Part shown: positions 1 through 5,840 of the stretch, in pieces | Numbering within the stretch: the first letter of the stretch is position 1 | How the letters are laid out: every line of letters begins with the position of its first letter | Origin: Bacteroidota bacterium | GTDB taxonomy: Bacteria > Bacteroidota > Ignavibacteria > Ignavibacteriales > Ignavibacteriaceae | Reading direction: 5' to 3' | DNA: 5,840 nt | Assembly: GCA_022567875.1 (NCBI GenBank) | Contig: JADFGB010000090.1 | Span: 1 to 5,840 of the forward strand | Notes under the pieces: generated by a model | Database searches by the model: none | Seen by the model: only the letters and a program-made list of their open reading frames with translations | What the model was told of the DNA's origin: nothing | Made by a program: the position numbers and the translations under genes

Positions 1-105
1 GGCTCCCAGCTATTCTGACCCTTAAACTGGTTGTTCAGAATAGTTCCGGGCGCGTGAACGTGAGGCTCCCATCTATGCCAACGGGAGCCAGAATTGAAAT
101 TCTGG
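1..105. repeat. Cluster of short inverted and direct repeats
   Basis: Three perfect inverted repeats follow one another. CTATTCTGA at 10-18 pairs with 35-43, and one wobble and one further pair extend it to 8-18/35-45. GGCTCCC at 64-70 pairs with GGGAGCC at 83-89. CCAGAATT at 88-95 pairs with AATTCTGG at 98-105 across a 2-base loop. The first 12 bases are also nearly a direct copy of 64-75 (11 of 12 identical), so GGGAGCC could pair with either copy. The cluster ends where the GspE-like coding similarity begins. It looks like part of a dispersed palindromic element or a structured RNA, but I cannot name a family. Confidence 0.45.
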
Positions 106-467
106 TTTTGTCTACCCTGCATACCAATAGCTCGGCCGGCGCCTTACCAAGGCTTTTGGATATGGGAGTAGAACCTTTTCTTATTTCTTCTACTTTAAAT
201 CAAACTATAAATCAGCCAAATCCTCCACAAGTTAGTCCTTCTCATATTAGTTTTAGTGCAGTTAATAGAACAAAATTTGAAGTTGAGGTATTTGGGAAAG
301 TTTGGGCAAAAATCAATAATGAAATATTTGAATTCAAGGGAGGGTTTTATGGAGACAAAACTAATATTTTGCTTCAACCATTTCTATCAGGAGGAGGGGG
401 TTTTGACTTAAAAGATTTGAAAAATAAAAACTTTATTAAAAAAGAATATTCTAAGTTCTTTATATAA
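3..467 (+). CDS. GspE/PilB-type ATPase fragment joined to an unrecognised tail; 5' end outside window, probably a remnant
   Basis: The frame is open from the window edge to the TAA at 465-467, so the GTG at 54 need not be the start. Codons at about 103-197 read LVLSTLHTN, then [18 protein letters not shown] and ISSTLN. This is the segment around the His box of type II secretion/type IV pilus ATPases (GspE/PilB), just after Walker B. The family's GEIRD Walker B motif, expected about 20 residues upstream, is absent; that stretch is unrelated and rich in short palindromes. The family's QRLVR and tetracysteine region is absent downstream, replaced by about 85 residues I do not recognise, with a GGGG run and a lysine-rich end. 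GC drops from about 50% before position 190 to about 30% after it. It ends 9 bases before the tRNA. A working ATPase is excluded for the visible part. It is most likely a decayed or recombined gene fragment, less likely an expressed hypothetical protein. Confidence 0.5.
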   Translation, partial: LPAILTLKLVVQNSSGRVNVRLPSMPTGARIEILVLSTLHTNSSAGALPRLLDMGVEPFLISSTLNQTINQPNPPQVSPSHISFSAVNRTKFEVEVFGKVWAKINNEIFEFKGGFYGDKTNILLQPFLSGGGGFDLKDLKNKNFIKKEYSKFFI

Positions 468-468
468 T
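463..468 (+). promoter_or_regulatory. Possible -10 box for tRNA-Pro
   Basis: A perfect TATAAT hexamer ends 8 bases before the first base of the tRNA and overlaps the stop codon of the preceding frame. That position suits initiation just upstream of the mature tRNA. No good -35 hexamer lies at the usual 16-18 base spacing (the bases there are A-rich). The surroundings are very AT-rich, so a chance match is possible. Confidence 0.3.
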
Positions 469-476
469 TATTTTTT

Positions 477-551
477 CGGGGTGTAGCGCAGCCCGGTTAG
501 CGCGCGTCGTTCGGGACGACGAGGTCGGGAGTTCGAATCTCCCCACCCCGA
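477..551 (+). tRNA. tRNA-Pro (anticodon CGG)
   Basis: A complete cloverleaf can be folded by eye. The acceptor CGGGGTG (477-483) pairs perfectly with CACCCCG (544-550). The D stem is GCGC (486-489) with GCGC (500-503). The anticodon stem CGTCG (505-509) pairs with CGACG (517-521) around loop TTCGGGA, placing anticodon CGG at 512-514. The variable loop is AGGTC, and the T stem GGGAG (527-531) pairs with CTCCC (539-543) around TTCGAAT. The C1-G72 pair, the A73 discriminator and the G after the anticodon are typical of bacterial proline tRNAs. It decodes CCG. The 3' CCA is not encoded (ACT follows the acceptor stem), so a CCA-adding enzyme is needed. There is no other tRNA in the window. Confidence 0.96.
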
Positions 552-602
552 CTGTTTTTATTTTTTATTTATTATTTTCAATTTATTATTTAAGGAATTA
601 TT

Positions 603-1100
603 ATGGCTAAAAATCATTCTTTTGATATAGTATCTGAAATTGATTTCCAAGAAGTGGATAATGCTGTTAATCAGGCTTACAAAGAAATTTCTCAAAGATA
701 TGATTTAAAAGATTCACATACCGAGCTTTCGCTTAACAAAAAAGATAAATTATTGTCTATTAATACTAAGGATGATTATTCACGCAAAGCCAGTATTGAT
801 ATACTACAAACAAAGATGATCAGAAGGGGTATATCTATAAAGGCTTTAGATTTTGAGGAACCTGAAAGTGCTTCCGGCGGGAGATTGAAGCAAAAAATAA
901 ATCTGCGTTCAGGTATTTCTAAAGAAAATGCTAAAAAAATTACCAAGCTTATTAAAGAATCTAAATTAAAAGTAAGCGCACAAATACAAGATGAACAAGT
1001 AAGAGTACAAAGCTCAAAAATTGACGATCTTCAATCAATTATAAGCCTTGTAAAAGAAGCAGACCTTGATTTTCCAACACAATTTACAAATATGAAATAA
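603..1100 (+). CDS. yajQ: YajQ family nucleotide (cyclic di-GMP) binding protein
   Basis: This 165-residue protein has the usual length of the cytoplasmic YajQ/UPF0234 family. Family landmarks are the N-terminal SFDIVSE (residues 6-12), the RRGI turn at 74-77, the KKITKLIKESKLKVSAQIQ block at 111-129, QVRV at 132-135, DDLQ at 141-144 and a C-terminal PTQFTNM like the family's final PxQFxN. The family folds as two ferredoxin-like domains. Members have been reported to bind cyclic di-GMP (for example in Xanthomonas), and E. coli YajQ binds nucleotides or RNA; which applies here is unknown. The ATG at 603 is supported by AAGGA at 592-596, six bases upstream. It follows tRNA-Pro by 51 AT-rich bases and converges on ftsZ. 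A shared transcript with the tRNA is possible but not shown. No partner gene adjoins that would reveal its pathway. Confidence 0.93.
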   Translation: MAKNHSFDIVSEIDFQEVDNAVNQAYKEISQRYDLKDSHTELSLNKKDKLLSINTKDDYSRKASIDILQTKMIRRGISIKALDFEEPESASGGRLKQKINLRSGISKENAKKITKLIKESKLKVSAQIQDEQVRVQSSKIDDLQSIISLVKEADLDFPTQFTNMK

Positions 1101-1171
1101 AGATGTCCACGTATTAAGTAACTGTTAATGATTTATTTGTTTTTCGTTTATTACCTGTAAATTGTTAATTA

Positions 1172-1250
1172 TCATAATGAGCGGAGCGAAGTGTCTCAAT
1201 TTTATCTGGAATGAGTTTCTTCTTTCCGCTTGGCTTAAATCTGAATGACA
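1172..1250. repeat. Imperfect palindromic intergenic repeat, possible bidirectional terminator
   Basis: In the gap between convergent yajQ and ftsZ, GAGCGGAGCGAAGTGTCTCA at 1179-1198 is matched on the opposite strand by AAGCGGAAAGAAGAAACTCA (1231-1212), 14 of 20 positions identical. The outer ends are also related (TCATAATGAG, and TGTCATTCAG read from 1250 on the minus strand). The motif style, CATTCTGAGCGNAGCGAAG, is one I know as a dispersed element in many Bacteroidota and Ignavibacteria-like genomes. As a transcript on either strand it could fold into a long imperfect hairpin. Its place between two gene ends suits a role in transcript ending or stability, but no clean GC stem with a T tract is present. 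Confidence 0.6.
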
Positions 1251-1275
1251 TTATTAAATTATTAATTTTTTAATT

Positions 1276-2556
1276 TTAATCCATTATCATTCTTAAAAAT
1301 GATGAGCTGTCTTTTTCATCATCAGAATTTACTTCTTCCTCTTCCTTTTTCTTTTTCTTTTCTGCTTTATCCTTTGCCCAATTATAACGTGATGATTCAA
1401 ATTTAAACCCATTTTCAGTTGGAGTTTCTTCTTCTTTTTCTAAAGATGCTTTCGGTTTATTAACTCTCATTATAGTTGGGATATCTAAATCATCCTGATC
1501 AATATCGGTTGTTTTCAGAAAATCAAAACCGCCTCTAAAAGTTCCTTTCTCTTTATTTTCTGTTGTTTTCTTATATGCCGGTTTAGCTCTGGCAGAATCG
1601 AACCCTGTTGCAATTACAGTATAAGATACATAATCATTCATTTCATCTTTTCTAACACAACCGAATATAACATTCGCTTCTTCACCGGCTGCTTCAAATA
1701 TTACATTATTACCTTCATTTATTTCTTGCATTGTTAGGTTGTTTGAACCAGTAACATTAAGAAGAATACTTTTTGCTCCTTTTATGTTTAAGCCTTCTAG
1801 TAAAGGACTTGAGATAGCTTTTTGTGCAGCTTCTATTGCCCTGTTTTCACCGCTAGCTATTCCGCATCCCATTAATGCTTCACCACTTTGATTCATTACA
1901 GATCTTACATCTGCAAAATCAACATTGATTCTTCCTTCAACCGTAATTATATCAGCTATGCCTCTTGTAGCTTCATAAAGCACTTCGTTAGGTTTATCAA
2001 AAGCATCAAATGCGTTTATATTGGCATCAAGTATATTTAACAGTCTATCATTTGGTATAACAATCAAACTATCAACATATTGTCTTAATTCTTGAATACC
2101 CTGTTCTGCATTAAGCATACGTTTTTTACCTTCCCATTTGAAAGGTTTTGTAATTATACCTACAACTAATGCCCCGGTAGTTTGAGCAATTGATGCAATA
2201 ATTGGGGCACCCCCGGTACCGGTTCCTCCGCCCATACCGGCGGTTATAAAAACCATGTCACTACCGGCAAGTATCTCGGCAATTTTTTCCCTGTCTTCCT
2301 CTACTGCTTTTCGTCCTACATTAGGATCAGCACCTGCACCAAGTCCCCTTGTAATATTAGTACCGACTTGTATTTTATGTGTAGCACTGCTATTGTTTAA
2401 TACCTGAACATCAGTATTAATCGCAATATATTCTACACCTGTTAATCCCTTATTAATCATGCTTTCAATAGCGTTACATCCACCGCCGCCAACACCTACT
2501 ACTCTTAGAATTGCTGACATGGGTTTACCTCTATCTATTGTTGCAAATTTTGACAT
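1276..2556 (-). CDS. ftsZ: Cell division protein FtsZ
   Basis: FtsZ is the tubulin-like GTPase that polymerises at mid-cell into the division ring. Visible landmarks are the N-terminal nucleotide-binding glycines GVGGGGCNA (residues 21-29), NTD at 47-49, the tubulin signature GGGTGTG at 109-115, and the T7 synergy loop NVDFAD at 211-216, whose D213 and D216 complete the active site of the neighbouring subunit. The globular core ends near residue 325. A linker then leads to DLDIPTIMR (356-364), which resembles the conserved C-terminal peptide that binds FtsA. Unusually, about 60 more residues follow, with a K/E-rich run (about 395-409) and a terminal SSSFLRMIMD. The chosen ATG has a good ribosome binding site; Met13 is a poorer alternative. 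It is the last gene of the cluster, 27 bases after ftsA. At 426 residues it is slightly longer than common forms, and all catalytic residues are present. Confidence 0.98.
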   Translation of the reverse strand: MSKFATIDRGKPMSAILRVVGVGGGGCNAIESMINKGLTGVEYIAINTDVQVLNNSSATHKIQVGTNITRGLGAGADPNVGRKAVEEDREKIAEILAGSDMVFITAGMGGGTGTGGAPIIASIAQTTGALVVGIITKPFKWEGKKRMLNAEQGIQELRQYVDSLIVIPNDRLLNILDANINAFDAFDKPNEVLYEATRGIADIITVEGRINVDFADVRSVMNQSGEALMGCGIASGENRAIEAAQKAISSPLLEGLNIKGAKSILLNVTGSNNLTMQEINEGNNVIFEAAGEEANVIFGCVRKDEMNDYVSYTVIATGFDSARAKPAYKKTTENKEKGTFRGGFDFLKTTDIDQDDLDIPTIMRVNKPKASLEKEEETPTENGFKFESSRYNWAKDKAEKKKKKEEEEVNSDDEKDSSSFLRMIMD

Positions 2557-2562
2557 GATTTT

Positions 2563-2568
2563 ACCTCA
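2563..2568 (-). promoter_or_regulatory. Ribosome binding site of ftsZ
   Basis: On the minus strand TGAGGT lies six bases before the ATG of ftsZ, within the 27-base gap after ftsA. It settles the start at 2556 rather than at the internal Met13. It is the strongest Shine-Dalgarno sequence in the cluster (ftsQ has none evident, ftsA only a weak AGG). This fits independent and stronger translation of ftsZ. Confidence 0.7.
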
Positions 2569-2583
2569 TTTATTAATGTGAAA

Positions 2584-3834
2584 TTATAATTCATCAAAAA
2601 ATTGTTGTACTCTCTTTACATAAAATGAAATTGTTTTCATTCCTTTTTTGCGTTTTGATTTTATTAATCCTTGATATTCACTTGATGTACCTCCTGGAAT
2701 GCCTTTAATTAGTCCTGCTACTGTTGCAAACTCCGGGCTTTCAATTTCATTAGATAAACCCGCACCCAGATCTTGGGGAACACCTATTCTAACTGGTAGA
2801 CCCAAAACTTCCTGTGCTAATTCTGTACATCCTTTTAAGAGAGAGCCTCCACCAGTTAATACTACACCTGCTTTAATTTTCTGTTTATAACCTGCATTAC
2901 GTATTTCATTATCAATTAAAGTAAAAAGTTCTCTCATTCTAAGGCTTATAATTTGTGTCAGCAGTGTTATAGGAATTCTAGTATTTGCTCTTGCGCCTAC
3001 ACCTTTTATTAAAATGTCTTCATCTTTTATTATTGCATTTTCCGTGGCATATCCATAATCTATTTTCAGCATTTCTGCTTGATTTGAAACTATACCCAAT
3101 GATTCTCTTATATCATTAGTCACCTGGTTACCAGCAATACCAATAACCTTTGTGTGCTTTATTGATTTATTATGGAATATTGCAATGTCCGTTGTCCCTC
3201 CGCCAATATCTATTAAAGCCGTACCCAGATCTTTTTCATTCTCTTCCAAAACAGATGAACTGGAAGCAATCGGTTGTAAAACATAGTTTCTCACTTCAAG
3301 CCCTGCTCTTTCTACCGACTTTCTTATATTCATAATTGCAGGAACAGAAGCCAATACAATATGGTTTGTTGCTTCCAACCTAGAGCCTGACATTCCGATG
3401 GGATTATCAATTCCGCCTTGATGATCAATAGAAAATTCTTCAGGAATTATGTGAAGTATCTGCCTGTCAGAAGGAATGTGAATTGTTCGAACATCGGCTT
3501 CTAATCTTTCCAAGTCTTCTCTTGTTATTTCTTTATCTTCATTATTTATAGTAACATAATTCCTATGACGCATACTTGTAATATGTTCACCTGCCACGCC
3601 TACATTTACAACGTTTATACTTACACCGGCTCTGTTAGAAGCAATAGAAACTGCTTCTTTAATTGCTTCGGCTGTTTTACCAATGTTAGCTACTAATCCC
3701 TTATTCAAACCCTCCGATGGTGCTACACCAAATCCTAAAATATCCAGAACACCGCTTTCCAATTCTTCTGCAATAACTGCACAGACTTTTGTTGTACCTA
3801 GGTCTAACCCAGCAATTAAATTATTCTTTTTCAT
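2584..3834 (-). CDS. ftsA: Cell division protein FtsA
   Basis: FtsA is the actin-fold ATP-binding protein that anchors FtsZ filaments to the inner face of the membrane and recruits later divisome proteins. The 416-residue length is typical. The actin/Hsp70-type motifs are all visible: phosphate-1 loop LDLGTTKVCAV (residues 10-20), phosphate-2 loop DIGGGTTDIAIF (209-220) and adenosine motif VLTGGGSLLKG (325-335). The FtsA-specific 1C subdomain occupies roughly residues 85-165. After a basic stretch (KSKRKKG, 392-398), the last 18 residues form an amphipathic helix with F404, Y405, F412 and F413, the expected membrane-targeting sequence. The ATG overlaps the ftsQ stop in ATGA, and only a weak AGG lies about nine bases upstream, so coupled translation from ftsQ is likely. 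Its FtsZ partner is encoded next. Confidence 0.98.
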   Translation of the reverse strand: MKKNNLIAGLDLGTTKVCAVIAEELESGVLDILGFGVAPSEGLNKGLVANIGKTAEAIKEAVSIASNRAGVSINVVNVGVAGEHITSMRHRNYVTINNEDKEITREDLERLEADVRTIHIPSDRQILHIIPEEFSIDHQGGIDNPIGMSGSRLEATNHIVLASVPAIMNIRKSVERAGLEVRNYVLQPIASSSSVLEENEKDLGTALIDIGGGTTDIAIFHNKSIKHTKVIGIAGNQVTNDIRESLGIVSNQAEMLKIDYGYATENAIIKDEDILIKGVGARANTRIPITLLTQIISLRMRELFTLIDNEIRNAGYKQKIKAGVVLTGGGSLLKGCTELAQEVLGLPVRIGVPQDLGAGLSNEIESPEFATVAGLIKGIPGGTSSEYQGLIKSKRKKGMKTISFYVKRVQQFFDEL

Positions 3835-4601
3835 TGTTTATAACCTATTTTTTCTGATTTACCAACATATATTTTATTAGCAAATCTTAAGTCAATGTAA
3901 CTACTGTTGTTTACTAACATTTCGCCTCTTAATAGATTAGCCCAAAGCGTTTCCAAGTAAATAATTTTTCTTGCTGTTTCTCCCCTGCCAAATATTACAG
4001 GCGGTTTAATTCCTGAAAATGTTAATATTATATCTCCTCCGTTCCTCAAATTTATTTCCGAAAGACTCAACAACATCTTTCTATCTGAATATCTGATAGC
4101 ATCTATAATCCTGATAGCATCCGAAAGATCATTCGATTTTATTATTGTAAGGGGCTTTACCTCTTCTATATTTTTCGGATTGCTAATTATTGGAATTGAC
4201 GAAAACCTTGAATTTGATAAAATAGGTACGACTTCAGATTCATCTGTTAAAAATAAAGGGTCACCTTTACTTAATAATATTGCAGTTATTTTTTTCTCTT
4301 TTATATTTACCCTGGCTTTTTCATCTTCTACAAACTCAATATCGGCGTTTGCAACGTAAGGATGTTTTAATACTCTGTCTTTTAATATTGAAAGATTGAA
4401 AGTGTGAATTGGTTTTGTCCTATTGTTATAAATAAATTTTATATAATCATTAGAAGACATTAACTTGTTTCCAGTAATTTCAATCACTTTAATATTACCT
4501 CCTGTTTTATTCTTCGGATTAATTGAAATAAGCAAAATGATTGCCATAAATAAAAAGCTGAAAAGAATAATTGAGAATATTTTTCTTTTATTTTCATACA
4601 T
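3831..4601 (-). CDS. ftsQ: Cell division protein FtsQ (POTRA domain)
   Basis: FtsQ is a bitopic membrane protein that links cytoplasmic and periplasmic parts of the divisome, normally through FtsL and FtsB. The 256-residue protein begins with a short basic cytoplasmic piece (MYENKRK) and one membrane segment at about 8-27. A POTRA domain follows at about 36-104, starting VIEITGNKLMS and including the typical HPYVANADIEF at 80-90. The FtsQ beta domain ends with YIDLRFANKIYV (235-246), a family hallmark. It is diverged in sequence, and the name rests on these motifs plus its place between murC and ftsA. The ATG follows the murC TAA with no base between, and I see no Shine-Dalgarno sequence, so it is probably translated by ribosomes finishing murC. 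The 3' end overlaps ftsA by four bases. Confidence 0.93.
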   Translation of the reverse strand: MYENKRKIFSIILFSFLFMAIILLISINPKNKTGGNIKVIEITGNKLMSSNDYIKFIYNNRTKPIHTFNLSILKDRVLKHPYVANADIEFVEDEKARVNIKEKKITAILLSKGDPLFLTDESEVVPILSNSRFSSIPIISNPKNIEEVKPLTIIKSNDLSDAIRIIDAIRYSDRKMLLSLSEINLRNGGDIILTFSGIKPPVIFGRGETARKIIYLETLWANLLRGEMLVNNSSYIDLRFANKIYVGKSEKIGYKQ

Positions 4602-5840
4602 TTAATTTTTACTATTAAGCATTTCAACAAACTTTTCGCCGTATTTCCAAATATCTCCGGCGCCCATGGTTATAATTATGTCATCGTTTTCTTTAATTTT
4701 ATTCAATAAGTCAGGCACATCATTTTTATTTTGAACGTACATTACATTTGTATGCCCCATTTCTTTCAATGCATCAGAGATTAATTTTCCAGACACACCC
4801 TCAATTGGTTCTTCTCTTGCGGGATAAACATCCGTACAAATAAATAAATCAGTATCCATAAATGATTTTGCAAATTCATTGTAAAAATCTCTTGTTCGTG
4901 TATATAAATGAGGTTGAAATACAACTACCAGCCTGTTCTTCCACCCTTCTCTTATGCCCAAAAGTGTTGCGCTTGTTTCAGTTGGGTGATGTGCATAATC
5001 ATCAACAACAAGAATTTCTTTATTATATTTCACTTCGAATCTTCTATATACACCTGCAAATTTTTCCAAGGCATTTTTTATTACATTAAATTCTAATCCT
5101 AATTCTAATCCGATACAAACTGCAACAAGTGAATTTTTTATGTTATGCTTACCGGGAATTTTTAATTTAATTCCACCTAATTCTTTACCATTATAAATAA
5201 CCGTATACGAACTATTGAAAGTGTTGTGCGTAATATCAACTGCTCTTAAATCAGCTTCTTGTGATAAACCGTAAGTAATAATTTTTTTGTTTAATTCGGG
5301 CATTATGTTTTTTAATTCCGGTTCATCAATACAAAGAGTTACAAATCCATAAAAAGGAACTTTGTTTGCAAATTCAATGAAAGCACATTTAATATCATCC
5401 AAATCTTTATATGTATCTAAATGTTCACTTTCTAACGTTGTTAATGCCGCAACGGTAGGAGTTAATTTTAAAAATGTTCTGTCAAATTCATCGGCTTCCA
5501 CAACAATAAATTCACCTTGACCGAGTCGGGCATTAGTCCCACCCAAACCACTTAATTTTCCGCCAACAATAATTGTAGGATCAATTCCTCCTTCGGTGAG
5601 TGTGAGTCCAACCATAGAAGTAGTAGTGGTTTTTCCGTGTGTGCCTGCAATACCGATTCCGTATTTCATCCTCATACATTCTGCTAACATTTCAGCTCTT
5701 TTAATTATCGGGATATTTCTGTCAACAGCAGTTTTCACTTCAGGGTTATCAATTGTAACAGCAGAAGAATAAACAAGTACATCCGCATCTTTTACGTTTT
5801 CGGGTGAATGCCCTTCATAAATATTCATTCCCATATCACT
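4602..5840 (-). CDS. murC: UDP-N-acetylmuramate--L-alanine ligase, N-terminus outside window
   Basis: MurC is the cytoplasmic, ATP-dependent ligase that adds L-alanine to UDP-N-acetylmuramate, the first amino-acid step of peptidoglycan synthesis. The reading frame stays open through the window edge (codons for S and D precede the first visible Met), so that Met is internal. Roughly 45-60 residues carrying the N-terminal GIGGIGM Rossmann loop are missing. Counting from the first visible Met (5834), the ATP loop GTHGKTTTTS is at residues 64-73, EADEFDRTFL at 113-122 and ESEHLD at 135-140. The C-terminal domain shows YRRFE (263-267), DDYAHHPTE (278-286), FQPHLYTRT (306-314) and GAGD (391-394). 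YAHHPTE and FQPHLYTRT separate MurC from MurD, MurE and MurF; Mpl is the nearest alternative but is unlikely before ftsQ. The gene ends directly against ftsQ. Confidence 0.97.
   Translation of the reverse strand, partial: SDMGMNIYEGHSPENVKDADVLVYSSAVTIDNPEVKTAVDRNIPIIKRAEMLAECMRMKYGIGIAGTHGKTTTTSMVGLTLTEGGIDPTIIVGGKLSGLGGTNARLGQGEFIVVEADEFDRTFLKLTPTVAALTTLESEHLDTYKDLDDIKCAFIEFANKVPFYGFVTLCIDEPELKNIMPELNKKIITYGLSQEADLRAVDITHNTFNSSYTVIYNGKELGGIKLKIPGKHNIKNSLVAVCIGLELGLEFNVIKNALEKFAGVYRRFEVKYNKEILVVDDYAHHPTETSATLLGIREGWKNRLVVVFQPHLYTRTRDFYNEFAKSFMDTDLFICTDVYPAREEPIEGVSGKLISDALKEMGHTNVMYVQNKNDVPDLLNKIKENDDIIITMGAGDIWKYGEKFVEMLNSKN

Noticed and set aside
54..56. GTG at 54 as a genuine start codon
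   Set aside because: The frame continues open to the window edge and no Shine-Dalgarno sequence precedes it, so it is more likely an internal valine.
195..377. Minus-strand reading frame of 60 codons
   Set aside because: It lies opposite the longer plus-strand frame, has no recognisable motif, and shows no ribosome binding site that I could identify.
477..600. tRNA-Pro as an integration (attachment) site
   Set aside because: No integrase and no direct repeat of the tRNA 3' end is visible in the window; the odd sequence lies on the 5' side of the tRNA, which is not the usual arrangement.
1251..1275. AT-rich stretch just after ftsZ as a classical intrinsic terminator
   Set aside because: It contains T runs and weak AT-only self-complementarity but no GC-rich stem, so I do not call a terminator there apart from the possible role of the neighbouring repeat.
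2699..3335. Plus-strand short frames opposite ftsA
   Set aside because: They are shadows of the strongly conserved ftsA coding sequence and have no protein features of their own.
3683..3880. Plus-strand frame ending in hydrophobic residues across the ftsQ/ftsA boundary
   Set aside because: The hydrophobic end comes from AT-rich antisense codons of ftsA and ftsQ; no start signal is evident.
4862..5096. Two overlapping plus-strand frames opposite murC
   Set aside because: They are antisense to the catalytic core of murC and overlap each other; nothing supports expression.

Overview
The window is AT-rich bacterial chromosome, roughly one third GC apart from the first 190 bases or so. It is dominated by the end of a division and cell-wall (dcw) cluster on the minus strand, read as murC, ftsQ, ftsA, ftsZ. 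This ending without ddl or murB, the short ftsQ, the style of FtsA and FtsZ, and an intergenic palindromic repeat of the 'GAGCGGAGCGAAG' kind together suggest the Bacteroidota/Chlorobi/Ignavibacteria (FCB) group. Ignavibacteria-like is my best guess. It is an inference from gene order and motif style, not a database match.

Layout. Positions 1-467 hold an open reading frame that enters from outside the window. Its middle is an unmistakable 30-residue piece of a GspE/PilB-type secretion or pilus ATPase, but the sequence before and after that piece does not look like the family. The first 105 bases carry several short inverted repeats, and GC falls from about half to about 30% near position 190. 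This is the one really irregular stretch. A tRNA-Pro (anticodon CGG, no encoded CCA) follows at 477-551, then yajQ (603-1100), a small nucleotide-binding protein. Between yajQ and the convergent ftsZ lies a 175-base gap containing an imperfect palindromic repeat (about 1172-1250).

The minus-strand genes form one tightly packed unit. The murC stop directly abuts the ftsQ start, ftsQ and ftsA share ATGA, and ftsZ follows ftsA after 27 bases with its own good ribosome binding site. MurC makes UDP-MurNAc-L-alanine for peptidoglycan. FtsQ is the periplasmic scaffold of the divisome, FtsA tethers the FtsZ ring to the membrane, and FtsZ is the tubulin-like GTPase of the ring. ftsZ is the last gene, and the unit runs into the palindromic repeat.

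I see no CRISPR array, transposase, phage gene or defence gene, and no convincing novel system. The items most worth checking are the chimeric reading frame with stacked palindromes at the left edge and the unusual two-motif C-terminal tail of FtsZ.
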